Source of the DNA: Chryseobacterium tructae
Lineage (GTDB): Bacteria; Bacteroidota; Bacteroidia; Flavobacteriales; Weeksellaceae
DNA: 64,000 nucleotides
Reading direction: 5' to 3'
Assembly (NCBI RefSeq): GCF_030409875.1
Contig: NZ_JAUFQR010000003.1
Span: forward strand, 62,001-126,000
The position numbers and the translations under genes are program-made. Each line of letters starts with the position of its first letter. The stretch's first letter is position 1. Positions 1-9,346 of the stretch are shown in pieces. Below the pieces are notes generated by a model. That model was not told the origin of the DNA and ran no database searches. It saw nothing but the letters and a program-made list of their open reading frames with translations.

Positions 1-2
1 AT

Positions 3-29
3 AAACCTGCTTTTTAAGCAGGTTTTCTT
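3..29. terminator. Rho-independent terminator, possibly bidirectional
   Basis: A 9-bp perfect stem (3-11 with 17-25) with a 5-base loop is followed on the + strand by a T-rich tract. It starts 5 bases past the stop codon of the receptor gene on the - strand, so it could end that gene as well as a + strand gene lying left of the window. Confidence 0.75.
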
Positions 30-2204
30 TTATCTTGTTCTGTTTTCTTCCTCTGTTCTCTGAGTTTCTTTTGCCTGATATTTTGAGCCACCAAAACTAT
101 AGCTCAGTGAAAAATAGAATCGGCTGTTATCCCACCTATGCTTAAAGCGATTGTCCATAATCTGTTTATGCCTGAACTCTAAACTCAGGTCATAAGAATC
201 AAAAATATTATTATACCCAATCTTTGTACTAAGTTTATTATCCAGCCACGATTTTTGAAGAGATAAGTCTACGTTATAACGTGGTTTAATAATATAAAGA
301 CTGTTTCCGGTTTTGGATTCATAATTAGCAAACAGATTAATCGTATATCCTTTGGGTAAAGTAAATACCTGATTCACTCTTATCTCATAATTATAAATTT
401 CCAGTGCAAAAACCTGATCAAGGTAAGGTCTGAACTCATAATTATAATATCCTGCAATCTGGCTTGTCATATTCCACCACTTTGTAATTTTCACTGGAAA
501 ACTTGTTTCCAAGACTGCAAAATTACGGTACGGAAGGTTGCTTCCCAGATATTCCAATACATTGGTTTTTGGATTATATATTGGATAGCGGGCCATGACA
601 TCTTTTTCTTTTCCTATCGTAAAACTTGTGATCCAATTTTTATATCGGTAGGTTGCTTTGATCTGGCTGGTAAAAGAAGGCTGCAAATAAGGGTTTCCTA
701 TCGAGTAATTCAAAGGACTGAAGTAATATCGAAATGGATTAAGTTGTGAAAAAACAGGCCTTGTTATTTTTCTGCTATAGGATAGTGAAAGTTCATTAGA
801 TTTATTGAATGTATAGTTTGCACTGAAGGATGGTAGCCATTCCAGATAATTTCTTGAAACAATAGAATCTACAGTAACAGCATCAGAAATACTATTTGTA
901 TTTTCAAGCCTTAATCCCGCATTGATCTGAAGTTTTCCAAATTTTTGTTTATATGCTAAATACCCTGCAAATATTTTCTCTTTATAGGAAAACAGATTAC
1001 TTCTATCAGGATCAAATGCAAACTGGTTATTCACAGATAAAGTATCATACCTGATATTGTTGTTGGTATCAGACTGGCTATATTTAAGTCCTGCCTCTAC
1101 CTCTGCATCCCCTATTTTTTGAGAGGCATCGATCTGCCCCGTATAAATATTTATTTTATTCTCAAGATCAGATCTCCAATAGGACAATACCTCCGAAGAA
1201 GCCTTATCTCTGTTAATAAAATCGTCTTTCTGTTTGTTTTTCACAGAGAGATAATTACCTAAAAAATTTATTTTAAATCCTTTACTTTGAAACGAATAAT
1301 CAGTAGTAATCCCATAATTGTTCTGGAAATAGTACATTAAATTTTCATTTCCGGTATTAAAAACAAGTTGTGTTTCACTTTTATCAGTAGTATATAATGA
1401 ACCTAAGCGCATCCGGTCAATATCCCTGAAACTGCCTCTGAGGTTCAGTCTTAGCCTATTTTTATCATTCAATCTAAAATCAGCTCCTGCCTGAATGTTG
1501 TACACATTTATTTGATCCTCCTGATAGGTTCCGGTTCTCATAACATTGGTATTAGCCAGCCGTTGTAGGGCATTGTATCGATAAAATGAGATTCCATCGT
1601 TATATCCTCCCTGCAAACTGTACGCTACTTTTTCTGTGTTATAAGTAAGGTTCAGAGTATTCTCCCGGGAATTGAACTTATATGCATACAGATTCCCGCT
1701 ATAATTTCCTTTCCAACCAAGATTGGCGTTTTTCTTCAGCTTAATGTCGATAATTCCTTTAAACTCTGCATCATATTTTGAAGATGGATTAGTGTTCACT
1801 TCAAGAGATTCTACCATTTCCGGCGATAAAGACCGCAAGTAAGCCTGTAACTCTTGATTACTCATTACAATAGGCTTACCATCAATGAATATGGCTGGGG
1901 TTACTCTTCCCCCAATAAAGATTCCGTCTTCCTGATCAACAGTAACTCCCGGTGTTCTTCTCAGTACATCAAGGAGATGAGTTGAAGTTTTAAAATCCTT
2001 ATTACCGGAAACAGCCATTGTCAAATTTCCGTCATTCAATTTAACGCTTCGTGGGGCAGATTGGATAATAACTTCAGAAATACTTGTTGTTGGAGATTTT
2101 TGTTGAGCCAAAGAATCTGATACATTCTGTCTCGTGGCTTCCTGTGCTTTTCCAGAAATTGATAGAAACAGTACTAACAGAAACATCCATAATTTGATCA
2201 TCAT
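30..2204 (-). CDS. TonB-dependent receptor-like outer-membrane beta-barrel protein
   Basis: A 724-residue outer-membrane protein. Residues 1-20 form a signal peptide ending at GKAQ. A plug-like segment follows at about 40-155, with the receptor features TPGVTVDQ, IFIDGKP and the turn SSKYDAEFKGIIDIKLKK. The rest is a long beta-barrel of alternating aromatic strands ending in a strand typical of outer-membrane insertion. The carboxypeptidase-like N-terminal domain common in Bacteroidetes receptors is absent, which fits the outer-membrane beta-barrel family near PF14905. The substrate cannot be told; uptake of a ligand with TonB energy is the family role. The AraC-type regulator gene ends 80 bases upstream on the same strand, so regulation by it is plausible. 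Start: two consecutive ATG codons; I keep the first. Confidence 0.85.
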   Translation of the reverse strand: MMIKLWMFLLVLFLSISGKAQEATRQNVSDSLAQQKSPTTSISEVIIQSAPRSVKLNDGNLTMAVSGNKDFKTSTHLLDVLRRTPGVTVDQEDGIFIGGRVTPAIFIDGKPIVMSNQELQAYLRSLSPEMVESLEVNTNPSSKYDAEFKGIIDIKLKKNANLGWKGNYSGNLYAYKFNSRENTLNLTYNTEKVAYSLQGGYNDGISFYRYNALQRLANTNVMRTGTYQEDQINVYNIQAGADFRLNDKNRLRLNLRGSFRDIDRMRLGSLYTTDKSETQLVFNTGNENLMYYFQNNYGITTDYSFQSKGFKINFLGNYLSVKNKQKDDFINRDKASSEVLSYWRSDLENKINIYTGQIDASQKIGDAEVEAGLKYSQSDTNNNIRYDTLSVNNQFAFDPDRSNLFSYKEKIFAGYLAYKQKFGKLQINAGLRLENTNSISDAVTVDSIVSRNYLEWLPSFSANYTFNKSNELSLSYSRKITRPVFSQLNPFRYYFSPLNYSIGNPYLQPSFTSQIKATYRYKNWITSFTIGKEKDVMARYPIYNPKTNVLEYLGSNLPYRNFAVLETSFPVKITKWWNMTSQIAGYYNYEFRPYLDQVFALEIYNYEIRVNQVFTLPKGYTINLFANYESKTGNSLYIIKPRYNVDLSLQKSWLDNKLSTKIGYNNIFDSYDLSLEFRHKQIMDNRFKHRWDNSRFYFSLSYSFGGSKYQAKETQRTEEENRTR

Positions 2205-2284
2205 AATTTTTAAATTTTATGAGATCAAAAGTATTCGCTTGTTGTAAAAATCAGGTTTTGGAATTAAAATTCCGCAGTACGAAA

Positions 2285-3346
2285 TTATAAATTGAGACTA
2301 TGAACCCCAGCCTCAGACGGCGTTTGCGTTTGCTTGTACAAAAGTGGTGTTGTATTCTTTATTTTCTTGAACGTTGAAAAGAAAGTTGATTTTGAGTTGA
2401 ATCCTACTTCATAACCAATCTCTTCTATTTTTAAATAAGATCCATTTTCTATTTTTCCACAGGCTTCATTGATTCTGTATTCATTGATGTAGGTGGAAAA
2501 ACTTTTACCCAGGTTATCATTCAACAGCTGGGAAAGCTGATGGGTTGATATATTCATTCTTAAAGCAAGATCACTTAACTTAAGATTCGGATTTTTATAG
2601 AGTTCTTCTGTATTCATGAATCTTTCTAATTTGGAAACAAAACTATCTGCCTGCTGCTCTGAAATCTTTTTATTGGAATACTTTCCGTTACTTTCTTTGA
2701 TTGGAAGTTGATATTTCTTATTGAATAAAATTAAAAAATTGGCATAGAGTACAAATGAAAATACCAGACTCCCTCCAGCGCAATAGATCTGTAACCAACC
2801 TGTAGAAATAAGTTGATAAGTCAAAAAGATAATCACATTACTGATCAGAACTGGAAGAACAAATTTGTTAGTCTTTACAATATTCTGCTTAGAAAAAATA
2901 TAATACTGATAAAGCGTGAGGCCAATACATACTGACCAAACGGCGTATATAAAAGTTCCAAAATAATGATCCCAGGTTATCGGAAATACTAAATATAACA
3001 ATCCTACAGCACCCAAAAGAAGAGTTAAAAATCCAAAAGTTATTCTGGATGAATTCAGGTCAAATTGCTCCTGATAAAAGGAGGATTTAATGTAATAGTA
3101 TAAAGCAGGTCCTGCAAAAAACAATGCAGACAACCCCAGGTGTGGAATAATTCTAGGTAATTCAGGATAAAAATACATACAAACCGCTATTCCTACTCTT
3201 GTGCTTAACATTAAAAGCAAAAGCCCCAGAAAGAAATCCTGTAAATTTTTCAGCCTTTTAACGAACAACAAATAAATACCAAGCAAAAGCCCATTGAAAG
3301 CACCCAATGCACTGAAAAAAAATAATATATGTTGTCCGAAAGTCAT
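2285..3346 (-). CDS. AraC-family regulator with N-terminal membrane domain
   Basis: 353 residues. The first 210 or so hold about seven hydrophobic helices, with a short cytoplasmic linker after them (SNGKYSNKKISEQQ). Residues about 235-345 form an AraC-type DNA-binding domain with two helix-turn-helix units: LKLSDLALRMNISTHQLSQL is the first and IEEIGYEVGFNSKSTFFSTF the second, the latter being the family signature. Such membrane-anchored AraC proteins are common in Flavobacteriia and are thought to sense at the membrane and act on nearby genes; the likely target here is the downstream receptor gene, 80 bases away on the same strand. The signal is unknown. Start is the ATG at 3344-3346. Confidence 0.85.
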   Translation of the reverse strand: MTFGQHILFFFSALGAFNGLLLGIYLLFVKRLKNLQDFFLGLLLLMLSTRVGIAVCMYFYPELPRIIPHLGLSALFFAGPALYYYIKSSFYQEQFDLNSSRITFGFLTLLLGAVGLLYLVFPITWDHYFGTFIYAVWSVCIGLTLYQYYIFSKQNIVKTNKFVLPVLISNVIIFLTYQLISTGWLQIYCAGGSLVFSFVLYANFLILFNKKYQLPIKESNGKYSNKKISEQQADSFVSKLERFMNTEELYKNPNLKLSDLALRMNISTHQLSQLLNDNLGKSFSTYINEYRINEACGKIENGSYLKIEEIGYEVGFNSKSTFFSTFKKIKNTTPLLYKQTQTPSEAGVHSLNL

Positions 3347-3380
3347 GGTTTATTTGTTTTTCTAATATCAATTGTTCTAT

Positions 3381-3442
3381 CAATAGAAACGGACTTTAGT
3401 CCGTTTAATCGATAAATATCATTCATTTGGCTTTAGCCGAAA
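3381..3442 (+). repeat. Interspersed palindromic repeat, copy A
   Basis: The copy opens with CAATAG and the palindrome AAACGGACTTTAGTCCGTTT, then an AT-rich spacer, then a second small palindrome TTGGCTTTAGCCGAA. The same two-palindrome design recurs inverted at 3513-3574 and again near 63392-63455. This is the form of a REP-like element, but no REP-associated transposase gene is in the window. Confidence 0.8.
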
Positions 3443-3512
3443 CTTATCTTTTTACAAGAGTAAATTTAATAAATTATTGAATTGAATTTCAGACAGATGG
3501 TATATTTTTTTA

Positions 3513-3574
3513 GGTTTTGACTAAAGCTAATGGAATTTTTTTATTTCTAAACGGGCTAAAGCCCGTTTCTATTG
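3513..3574 (-). repeat. Interspersed palindromic repeat, copy B (inverted)
   Basis: Read on the - strand this repeats copy A: CAATAG, the palindrome AAACGGGCTTTAGCCCGTTT, an AT-rich spacer and the smaller ATTAGCTTTAGTCAAA. Copies A and B face each other with about 70 bases between them, as in the paired (BIME-like) arrangement of REP elements. Confidence 0.8.
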
Positions 3575-3638
3575 AATAATAAGCGTTATGGATAATATTG
3601 TGGATAACGTTGTTCAGGTATTTATAATGCCCCATGTC

Positions 3639-3753
3639 CTTAGCCCCGATAGAAATGGCTACCCCGCAGCAGGAGTTGGAGAGTTAGAGGGCTTGGGCGT
3701 TGGAGAGTATAAGCGCGAGGAGTAAAGTGGATAGCGGGAAACAGCTCCTAACC
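3639..3753. repeat. Putative intergenic repeat element with imperfect inverted ends
   Basis: A GC-richer block unlike its AT-rich surroundings. The left end holds CTTAGCCCCGATAGAAATGG and the right end GGATAGCGGGAAACAGCTCC, which form an imperfect inverted pair. Inside, GTTGGAGAGT occurs twice (3675-3684 and 3699-3708). It has no credible coding content. I recall similar blocks scattered in Chryseobacterium and Flavobacterium genomes, but this is memory and not a search. Confidence 0.55.
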
Positions 3754-3761
3754 ATCAAAAA

Positions 3762-3790
3762 CAAAAAATCCCAAAGCAAGCCTTGGGATT
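3762..3790 (-). terminator. Rho-independent terminator of gltA
   Basis: An 8-bp stem (AATCCCAA at 3767-3774 with its complement at 3783-3790) is followed on the - strand by a T-rich run. It lies about 20 bases past the gltA stop codon. Confidence 0.85.
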
Positions 3791-3811
3791 TTGATATGGT
3801 ATAAGCAAATA

Positions 3812-5098
3812 TTATCTGCTTGCTATATCGATATAGTTTCTTTCCTGAGCACCTTGGTAAACCTGTCTTGGTCTTCCGATTGGGTCTCCTTTCAATCTCA
3901 TTTCTTTCCATTGAGAGATCCATCCTGGTAGTCTTCCTAATGCAAACATTACAGTAAACATTTCTGTAGGAATTCCTAACGCTCTGTAGATAATTCCTGA
4001 ATAGAAATCTACGTTTGGATATAATTTTCTTTCGATGAAGTATTCATCTTCAAGTGCTACTCTTTCTAATTGCATTGCAATATCAAGAGCTTTATCCTGA
4101 ATACCTAGTGCAGTAAGAATATCATCAGCAGCTTTCTTGATGATTTTTGCTCTTGGGTCGAAGTTTTTGTACACTCTGTGTCCGAATCCCATTAGACGGA
4201 AGCTATCTCCTTTATCTTTAGCTTTAGCTACATATTTAGATACGTCACCACCGTCTTTCTCGATAAGCTCAAGCATTTCGATTACCGCTTGGTTAGCACC
4301 ACCGTGAAGTGGTCCCCAAAGTGCAGATACTCCAGCAGAGATAGAAGCAAAAAGACCTGTGTGAGCAGAACCTACCATTCTTACTGTAGAAGTAGAACAG
4401 TTTTGTTCGTGGTCAGCGTGAAGGATTAATAATTTATCTAATGCATTTACTACTACCGGATCGATTTCGAAATCAGCGTTTGGTAATCTGAATGCCATTT
4501 TGTAGAAGTTTTCTACGTAGCTTAGGTTATTATCACCGTGGTTTAATGGTAAACCTTGAGTTTTTCTATACGTCCAAGCACAAAGGTGAGAGAATTTAGC
4601 GATCATTAGCTCAGCAGCGTGATCCATTTCTTCTTTAGAGTTTACGTTAACGGCTTTCGGGTTGAAAGCTGTCAATGCAGATGTCATAGAAGATAAAACT
4701 CCCATAGGGTGAGCAGAACGAGGAAAAACATCAATGATCTTTTTCATTTCATCTGCGATGAAGTTATATTTTTTAATGTTGTTGTCGAAAGAAGTAAATT
4801 GATCCTGAGTAGGTAATTCTCCATGTAATAAAAGATACATTACTTCTGTGAAGTTAGATTTCTCAGCGATTTGCTCGATTGGATAACCTCTGTAGAATAA
4901 TTCTCCTTTATCTCCGTCTAAGTAAGTGATGTCGCTAATAGTAGCTCCTGTATTTTTGTAACCTAAATCCAGAGTGATTAAACCTGTCTGGTCTCTTAAT
5001 TTCGAAATATCAATCCCTCTGTCTCCGATAGTACTATCCACGATTGGATATTCATATGAATTACCGTCGTAATTCAATATTACTTTGTTGTCTGACAT
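3812..5098 (-). CDS. gltA: Citrate synthase
   Basis: 428 residues, the usual length for the hexameric bacterial enzyme. It condenses acetyl-CoA and oxaloacetate to citrate in the cytoplasm, the entry step of the TCA cycle. The family motifs are plain: GPLHGGANQAV with an active-site His, then GFGHRVYKNFDPRA with a second active-site His, and the N-terminal beta-rich part with DLGYKNTGAT. Enolase lies 84 bases upstream on the same strand, so the two may be co-transcribed; a terminator follows gltA. Start is the ATG at 5096-5098. Nothing unusual is seen. Confidence 0.97.
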   Translation of the reverse strand: MSDNKVILNYDGNSYEYPIVDSTIGDRGIDISKLRDQTGLITLDLGYKNTGATISDITYLDGDKGELFYRGYPIEQIAEKSNFTEVMYLLLHGELPTQDQFTSFDNNIKKYNFIADEMKKIIDVFPRSAHPMGVLSSMTSALTAFNPKAVNVNSKEEMDHAAELMIAKFSHLCAWTYRKTQGLPLNHGDNNLSYVENFYKMAFRLPNADFEIDPVVVNALDKLLILHADHEQNCSTSTVRMVGSAHTGLFASISAGVSALWGPLHGGANQAVIEMLELIEKDGGDVSKYVAKAKDKGDSFRLMGFGHRVYKNFDPRAKIIKKAADDILTALGIQDKALDIAMQLERVALEDEYFIERKLYPNVDFYSGIIYRALGIPTEMFTVMFALGRLPGWISQWKEMRLKGDPIGRPRQVYQGAQERNYIDIASR

Positions 5099-5182
5099 TA
5101 TTTATTTATTTTTTTTAAATATACCACTTTCCATAAAATACGGCAAACAAAAATTATCGCTTGCCGTTATTTATAAATTCAA

Positions 5183-6477
<1,295 letters not shown>

Positions 6478-6640
6478 TTATTTTTTTAGTTTATACAAAT
6501 TTAATCAAAATTTAACTTTTAGGGGTACTTCATCGAGTTTTTTTGAAATAATTCGCCGTTAAATTTTAGTTAATTTATATTATGATAAACCGAAGAGTTT
6601 CTTTCTTCTGGATTGAATATTCATCATAAGAAAAATGATA

Positions 6641-6675
6641 TAAAAAAGCTCCAAGTACTATAAAATACCGGAGCT
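6641..6675 (-). terminator. Rho-independent terminator of the envelope operon
   Basis: Stem AAGCTCC (6645-6651) pairs with GGAGCTT (6669-6675), and a T-run follows on the - strand. It lies just past the stop codon of the lipoprotein gene at 6684. Confidence 0.8.
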
Positions 6676-6683
6676 TATATTTC

Positions 6684-7250
6684 TCAATTACTTTTTATTT
6701 TAATATTGTATTTCGATCTTTCTTCGGGGGTGAGAACCCGCAACGTTTTTGCCATCTCTTCATTGGCTTCACTTTCTGCTGTATTAGCTACTTCCTTCTG
6801 TAAATCTGTGATCGATTTCACCACTATTTGGAAACTTTGCCAATACAATTCTCCTTTACACTGTGACTCAAAATTGATACAATGCTCTTCCATTCTATAT
6901 AAAGCATCTCTGAGCATGTTAACAGACGCTGTTCTTTCGCCAAGTTTAGACAGAGTTTCTGTAATTTTAGTGATTTGTTCTAGAGAAATACTCTGTCCGG
7001 ATGGCATCTGAGCAGCTAGTTTATTAGTAAGGTCGGTAGTGGTTGCTATGGCTGCATCAGGTTGTACTTCAGATAAAATTTTATTAATTTTTCCTTTTTC
7101 GTCAATATTTAAAACAGCTCCTCTTCTCATCGCGTCATATGACATTTGATAATTAGAGTTTGAGGTCTTTAGCTCTTTCACTGTTGCTCGATGCTTGATA
7201 TTACAAGAAGCAAGCAAACTTAGAATTAGTAGGTAAATAATTGTTTTCAT
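6684..7250 (-). CDS. Putative lipoprotein of unknown function
   Basis: 188 residues. The N-terminus is a lipoprotein signal with lipobox LLASC, so Cys16 would be lipidated. The mature part is mostly helical and charged, with two further Cys close together (HCINFESQCKG) that could form a disulfide. I recognise no family. Its ATG overlaps the stop of the preceding small gene (ATGA), so it is translationally coupled as the third gene of the operon that starts at 7797. A terminator follows. With its neighbours it appears to be a target of the adjacent two-component system, judged by the shared operator. Confidence 0.75.
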   Translation of the reverse strand: MKTIIYLLILSLLASCNIKHRATVKELKTSNSNYQMSYDAMRRGAVLNIDEKGKINKILSEVQPDAAIATTTDLTNKLAAQMPSGQSISLEQITKITETLSKLGERTASVNMLRDALYRMEEHCINFESQCKGELYWQSFQIVVKSITDLQKEVANTAESEANEEMAKTLRVLTPEERSKYNIKIKSN

Positions 7251-7453
7251 GATGTTCTATAATTAAATACTGAATGGTTGGTTGAATCGAATTTTGAGCT
7301 CCCATGAGCCAATACAAGTGCAATCGCTGTAAAAGCGTTAAAACTTAAGTTTTCCAAAACTTCAGCTCCTTCATTTTCAAGTTTTAAAACAATCTTACCT
7401 CTTGAGGATGTAGTATTCCAGTCTAAAATGTAATATTCAATAATGGTTTCCAT
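7247..7453 (-). CDS. Small conserved-looking hypothetical protein
   Basis: 68 residues, soluble, no signal peptide or membrane helix. It has a beta-like N-terminal half (TIIEYYILDWN, GKIVLKLENEG) and a small hydrophobic helix (NAFTAIALVLAHG). No family recognised. It is reliable as a gene because it sits 17 bases after the upstream gene, ends in an ATGA overlap with the lipoprotein gene and starts at an ATG. Its function is unknown; the context is an operon of envelope proteins. Confidence 0.65.
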   Translation of the reverse strand: METIIEYYILDWNTTSSRGKIVLKLENEGAEVLENLSFNAFTAIALVLAHGSSKFDSTNHSVFNYRTS

Positions 7454-7470
7454 GATAATTATTTTAATGG

Positions 7471-7797
7471 TTATTTTCTAGGGGAAGGAGACAAAAGGCC
7501 GGCTAAAGCCCCAATGGCTCCTGATGAAATGGTAGCAAAGATGGTTACCAACTGACTGTCTGGTTCGCCCTCACTCCAAAAGGAAAGAAGGATGAGCCCT
7601 GCAATAATGGCTATAATAGCCAATCCAAGCATAATCACAATAATCCTGTAGATCCAATAATCTGTTTCTTTTGGATTTCTTATTTCCACATTTTTAATGG
7701 CCTCTACAGGATTACTCCTAAACTTCTCCTGAAGATCGGCGTTGTTCTTCAAAGCTTCCTGTAAATCTTCAATACTGTCATTAATTAAAGTTTTCAT
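7471..7797 (-). CDS. Small two-helix membrane protein
   Basis: 108 residues from the ATG at 7795-7797. A TTG nine bases upstream would add three residues but is less likely. Residues 1-45 are soluble and carry LQEKFRSNPVEAIKNV, which resembles the end of nitrile-hydratase-like (NHLP/Nif11-type) leader segments, although no Gly-Gly cleavage site follows. Residues about 48-73 form a strong transmembrane helix, and about 82-100 a second Gly/Ala-rich one. It is the first gene of a three-gene operon (with 7247-7453 and 6684-7250). A promoter with a palindromic operator lies directly upstream. Function unknown. Confidence 0.7.
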   Translation of the reverse strand: MKTLINDSIEDLQEALKNNADLQEKFRSNPVEAIKNVEIRNPKETDYWIYRIIVIMLGLAIIAIIAGLILLSFWSEGEPDSQLVTIFATISSGAIGALAGLLSPSPRK

Positions 7798-7817
7798 GGC
7801 GATCAAGTTTTATCACT

Positions 7818-7865
7818 CAAAGTTCCCTCTAAAAAACACATCTGTCAATTACACAAAAGGGTAAT
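7818..7865 (-). promoter_or_regulatory. Promoter and palindromic operator of the envelope operon
   Basis: On + strand coordinates, ATTACACA-AA-AGGGTAAT (7848-7865) is an 18-base imperfect palindrome. On the - strand a -33 TTG (7846-7848) touches it, followed after 20 bases by the -7-like GAACTTTG (7818-7825), one mismatch from TAnnTTTG. The gene starts 20 bases later. The same parts with the same spacing stand before the response-regulator gene at 10704-10751. Confidence 0.65.
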
Positions 7866-7871
7866 TATACA

Positions 7872-7901
7872 AGCAAAACAGCACCATTGCTAATGGTACT
7901 G
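7872..7901 (-). terminator. Rho-independent terminator of the two-component operon
   Basis: CAGTACCATT (- strand, 7892-7901) pairs with AATGGTGCTG (7879-7888) with one G-U pair and a 3-base loop, followed by TTTTGCTT. It lies 22 bases past the sensor kinase stop and before the operator, so it separates the two transcripts. Confidence 0.75.
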
Positions 7902-7923
7902 TTTATAAAATCGATGATAATAA

Positions 7924-8709
7924 CTAGAGTATTATTTCAAAAGTTAGGCAAGTTCCTAAGCTTTTAGGTAAGATATTACACACTCCTCCCGCCTCCTTCA
8001 TCCTTCGTTTCATATTGCGGAGTCCATTTCCTTCTGATTGACTATCAGGAATACCTATTCCGTTATCTTCAATCGTTATTAAGAATTGATGTTTATGCTG
8101 AGAAAAAGAAAGTCTTAAAGCAGTTGCCTGGCTGTGCTTATATACATTATTAACAGCCTCTTTCAAACATAAAAAAAGGTTTCGCCTCAGTTCTGTTGAA
8201 ATGGGAGTATCAGCAATAATATCTTCACATTCTGAATGAAGGGTAATTTTTGTTTTCTTTAAAAAATTTCCGGTATAGAGGATAGTATAATCAACAAAGC
8301 TTCCTAGCGTATCATTTCCTGAGTTCAGGCTCCAAAGCATTTCCCGCATTGAGATATTCATTTCCTCGGAGGTTTTCAATAATTCATCAATATCATTTTG
8401 GAGCTCTACGTCTTCTACTCTTTGTCTCAGGAATTCTGCCTGAAGTTTCAATGCTGAAATCCCTGCACCGAGATCATCATGCATATCGTGAGAAATACGT
8501 TCCCGCTCTTTTTCAATAGACTTTTGTTGTTCGAGCTCTTTTTGGAGAAGCTGGTTTTGGTATTCGGCTTCTTTGAGCTGCTGCTGTTGAATAAAAAAAA
8601 GTTGTCGCTTATTATAGAGAACAACAACTGAAACTATGAAAATAACAAAAACCATCATGACAATGGTAATGATAATATAGGTAAGTTTTACTTCATATAA
8701 TTCACTCAT
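7924..8709 (-). CDS. Sensor histidine kinase, NarL/LiaS type (HisKA_3)
   Basis: 261 residues. One transmembrane helix (about 9-32) is followed by a Gln-rich coiled coil (about 38-68), then the HisKA_3 dimerisation helix with RISHDMHDDLGAG, His74 being the likely phosphorylation site. The HATPase domain shows the N box (KEAVNNVYKHS), G1 (DNGIGIP) and a short G2 (GNGLRNM). There is no extracellular sensor domain of note, so the signal probably comes through the membrane or from the seven-helix protein encoded just upstream, whose gene overlaps this one by 8 bases. The partner is the LuxR-type regulator at 10054-10686 in the same operon. Confidence 0.9.
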   Translation of the reverse strand: MSELYEVKLTYIIITIVMMVFVIFIVSVVVLYNKRQLFFIQQQQLKEAEYQNQLLQKELEQQKSIEKERERISHDMHDDLGAGISALKLQAEFLRQRVEDVELQNDIDELLKTSEEMNISMREMLWSLNSGNDTLGSFVDYTILYTGNFLKKTKITLHSECEDIIADTPISTELRRNLFLCLKEAVNNVYKHSQATALRLSFSQHKHQFLITIEDNGIGIPDSQSEGNGLRNMKRRMKEAGGVCNILPKSLGTCLTFEIIL

Positions 8710-9346
8710 ACTTTTTGGAATATTTAATAAGGCTAATAAAAAAGAAGGAATAAAAAAGAATATTGATTACAAGAAAAAAAGATTGTGAAATAATAAGCAC
8801 TTGCTCATCCATCTTATCAAATAAGTATCTTGGAATAATTCTTAAAAGAAAAAATACACCCCAAAATAATAAGGCACAGGAAACCCAGAACTTCGGATCA
8901 CTTGTTATACTTTTAGAATCCGGATACTTTATCTTTCCATAAAAATAGAGTAAGCTATATATGATATAAACTAATGCAAATGAAATTCCTATGGCTTGAT
9001 TAACTTCTTTATAGCTTTTATAAAAGAAAATGATATAAAGAATGAAAAAGGATAAGAAGATTATATTGCTAAATAGAGTAAACTCTCTTTTCTGTTCTCT
9101 ATTAAAATATTTCAAAAAAAAGAAACTACAAAAAAGAATATAAATATTGTATAAAAAGCCAAAAGTAGAATTATCATTAAAAAATCTTTGTATCAAAAAC
9201 ATCAAACATTCAAGAGAAAAGCTAATACAGAGGTATAGACACAAAAAATCCTGTTGCTTTCCACCTCTCTTCATTAATAAAAGTATTGAGAAAAAAGCAA
9301 CAAGAAATAATATACTCAAGTATATAAAAGGTAGAGCAAGATACAT
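8702..9346 (-). CDS. Seven-helix membrane protein of unknown function
   Basis: 214 residues, almost wholly hydrophobic, with about seven transmembrane helices (roughly 3-25, 34-51, 62-79, 91-108, 115-134, 150-169 and 184-206) and short charged loops. I recognise no family. It overlaps the sensor kinase gene by 8 bases and its ATG overlaps the stop of the preceding gene by one base, so the four genes are tightly coupled. The number of helices resembles seven-helix sensor modules that are often fused to kinases; here it may be the detached sensor of the kinase, which has only one helix itself. That is inference from layout. Confidence 0.7.
   Translation of the reverse strand: MYLALPFIYLSILFLVAFFSILLLMKRGGKQQDFLCLYLCISFSLECLMFLIQRFFNDNSTFGFLYNIYILFCSFFFLKYFNREQKREFTLFSNIIFLSFFILYIIFFYKSYKEVNQAIGISFALVYIIYSLLYFYGKIKYPDSKSITSDPKFWVSCALLFWGVFFLLRIIPRYLFDKMDEQVLIISQSFFLVINILFYSFFFISLIKYSKKYE

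Noticed and set aside
3684..3923. A - strand 79-residue frame overlapping the end of gltA
   Set aside because: It reads across the intergenic repeat, the gltA terminator and the gltA 3' end in another frame.
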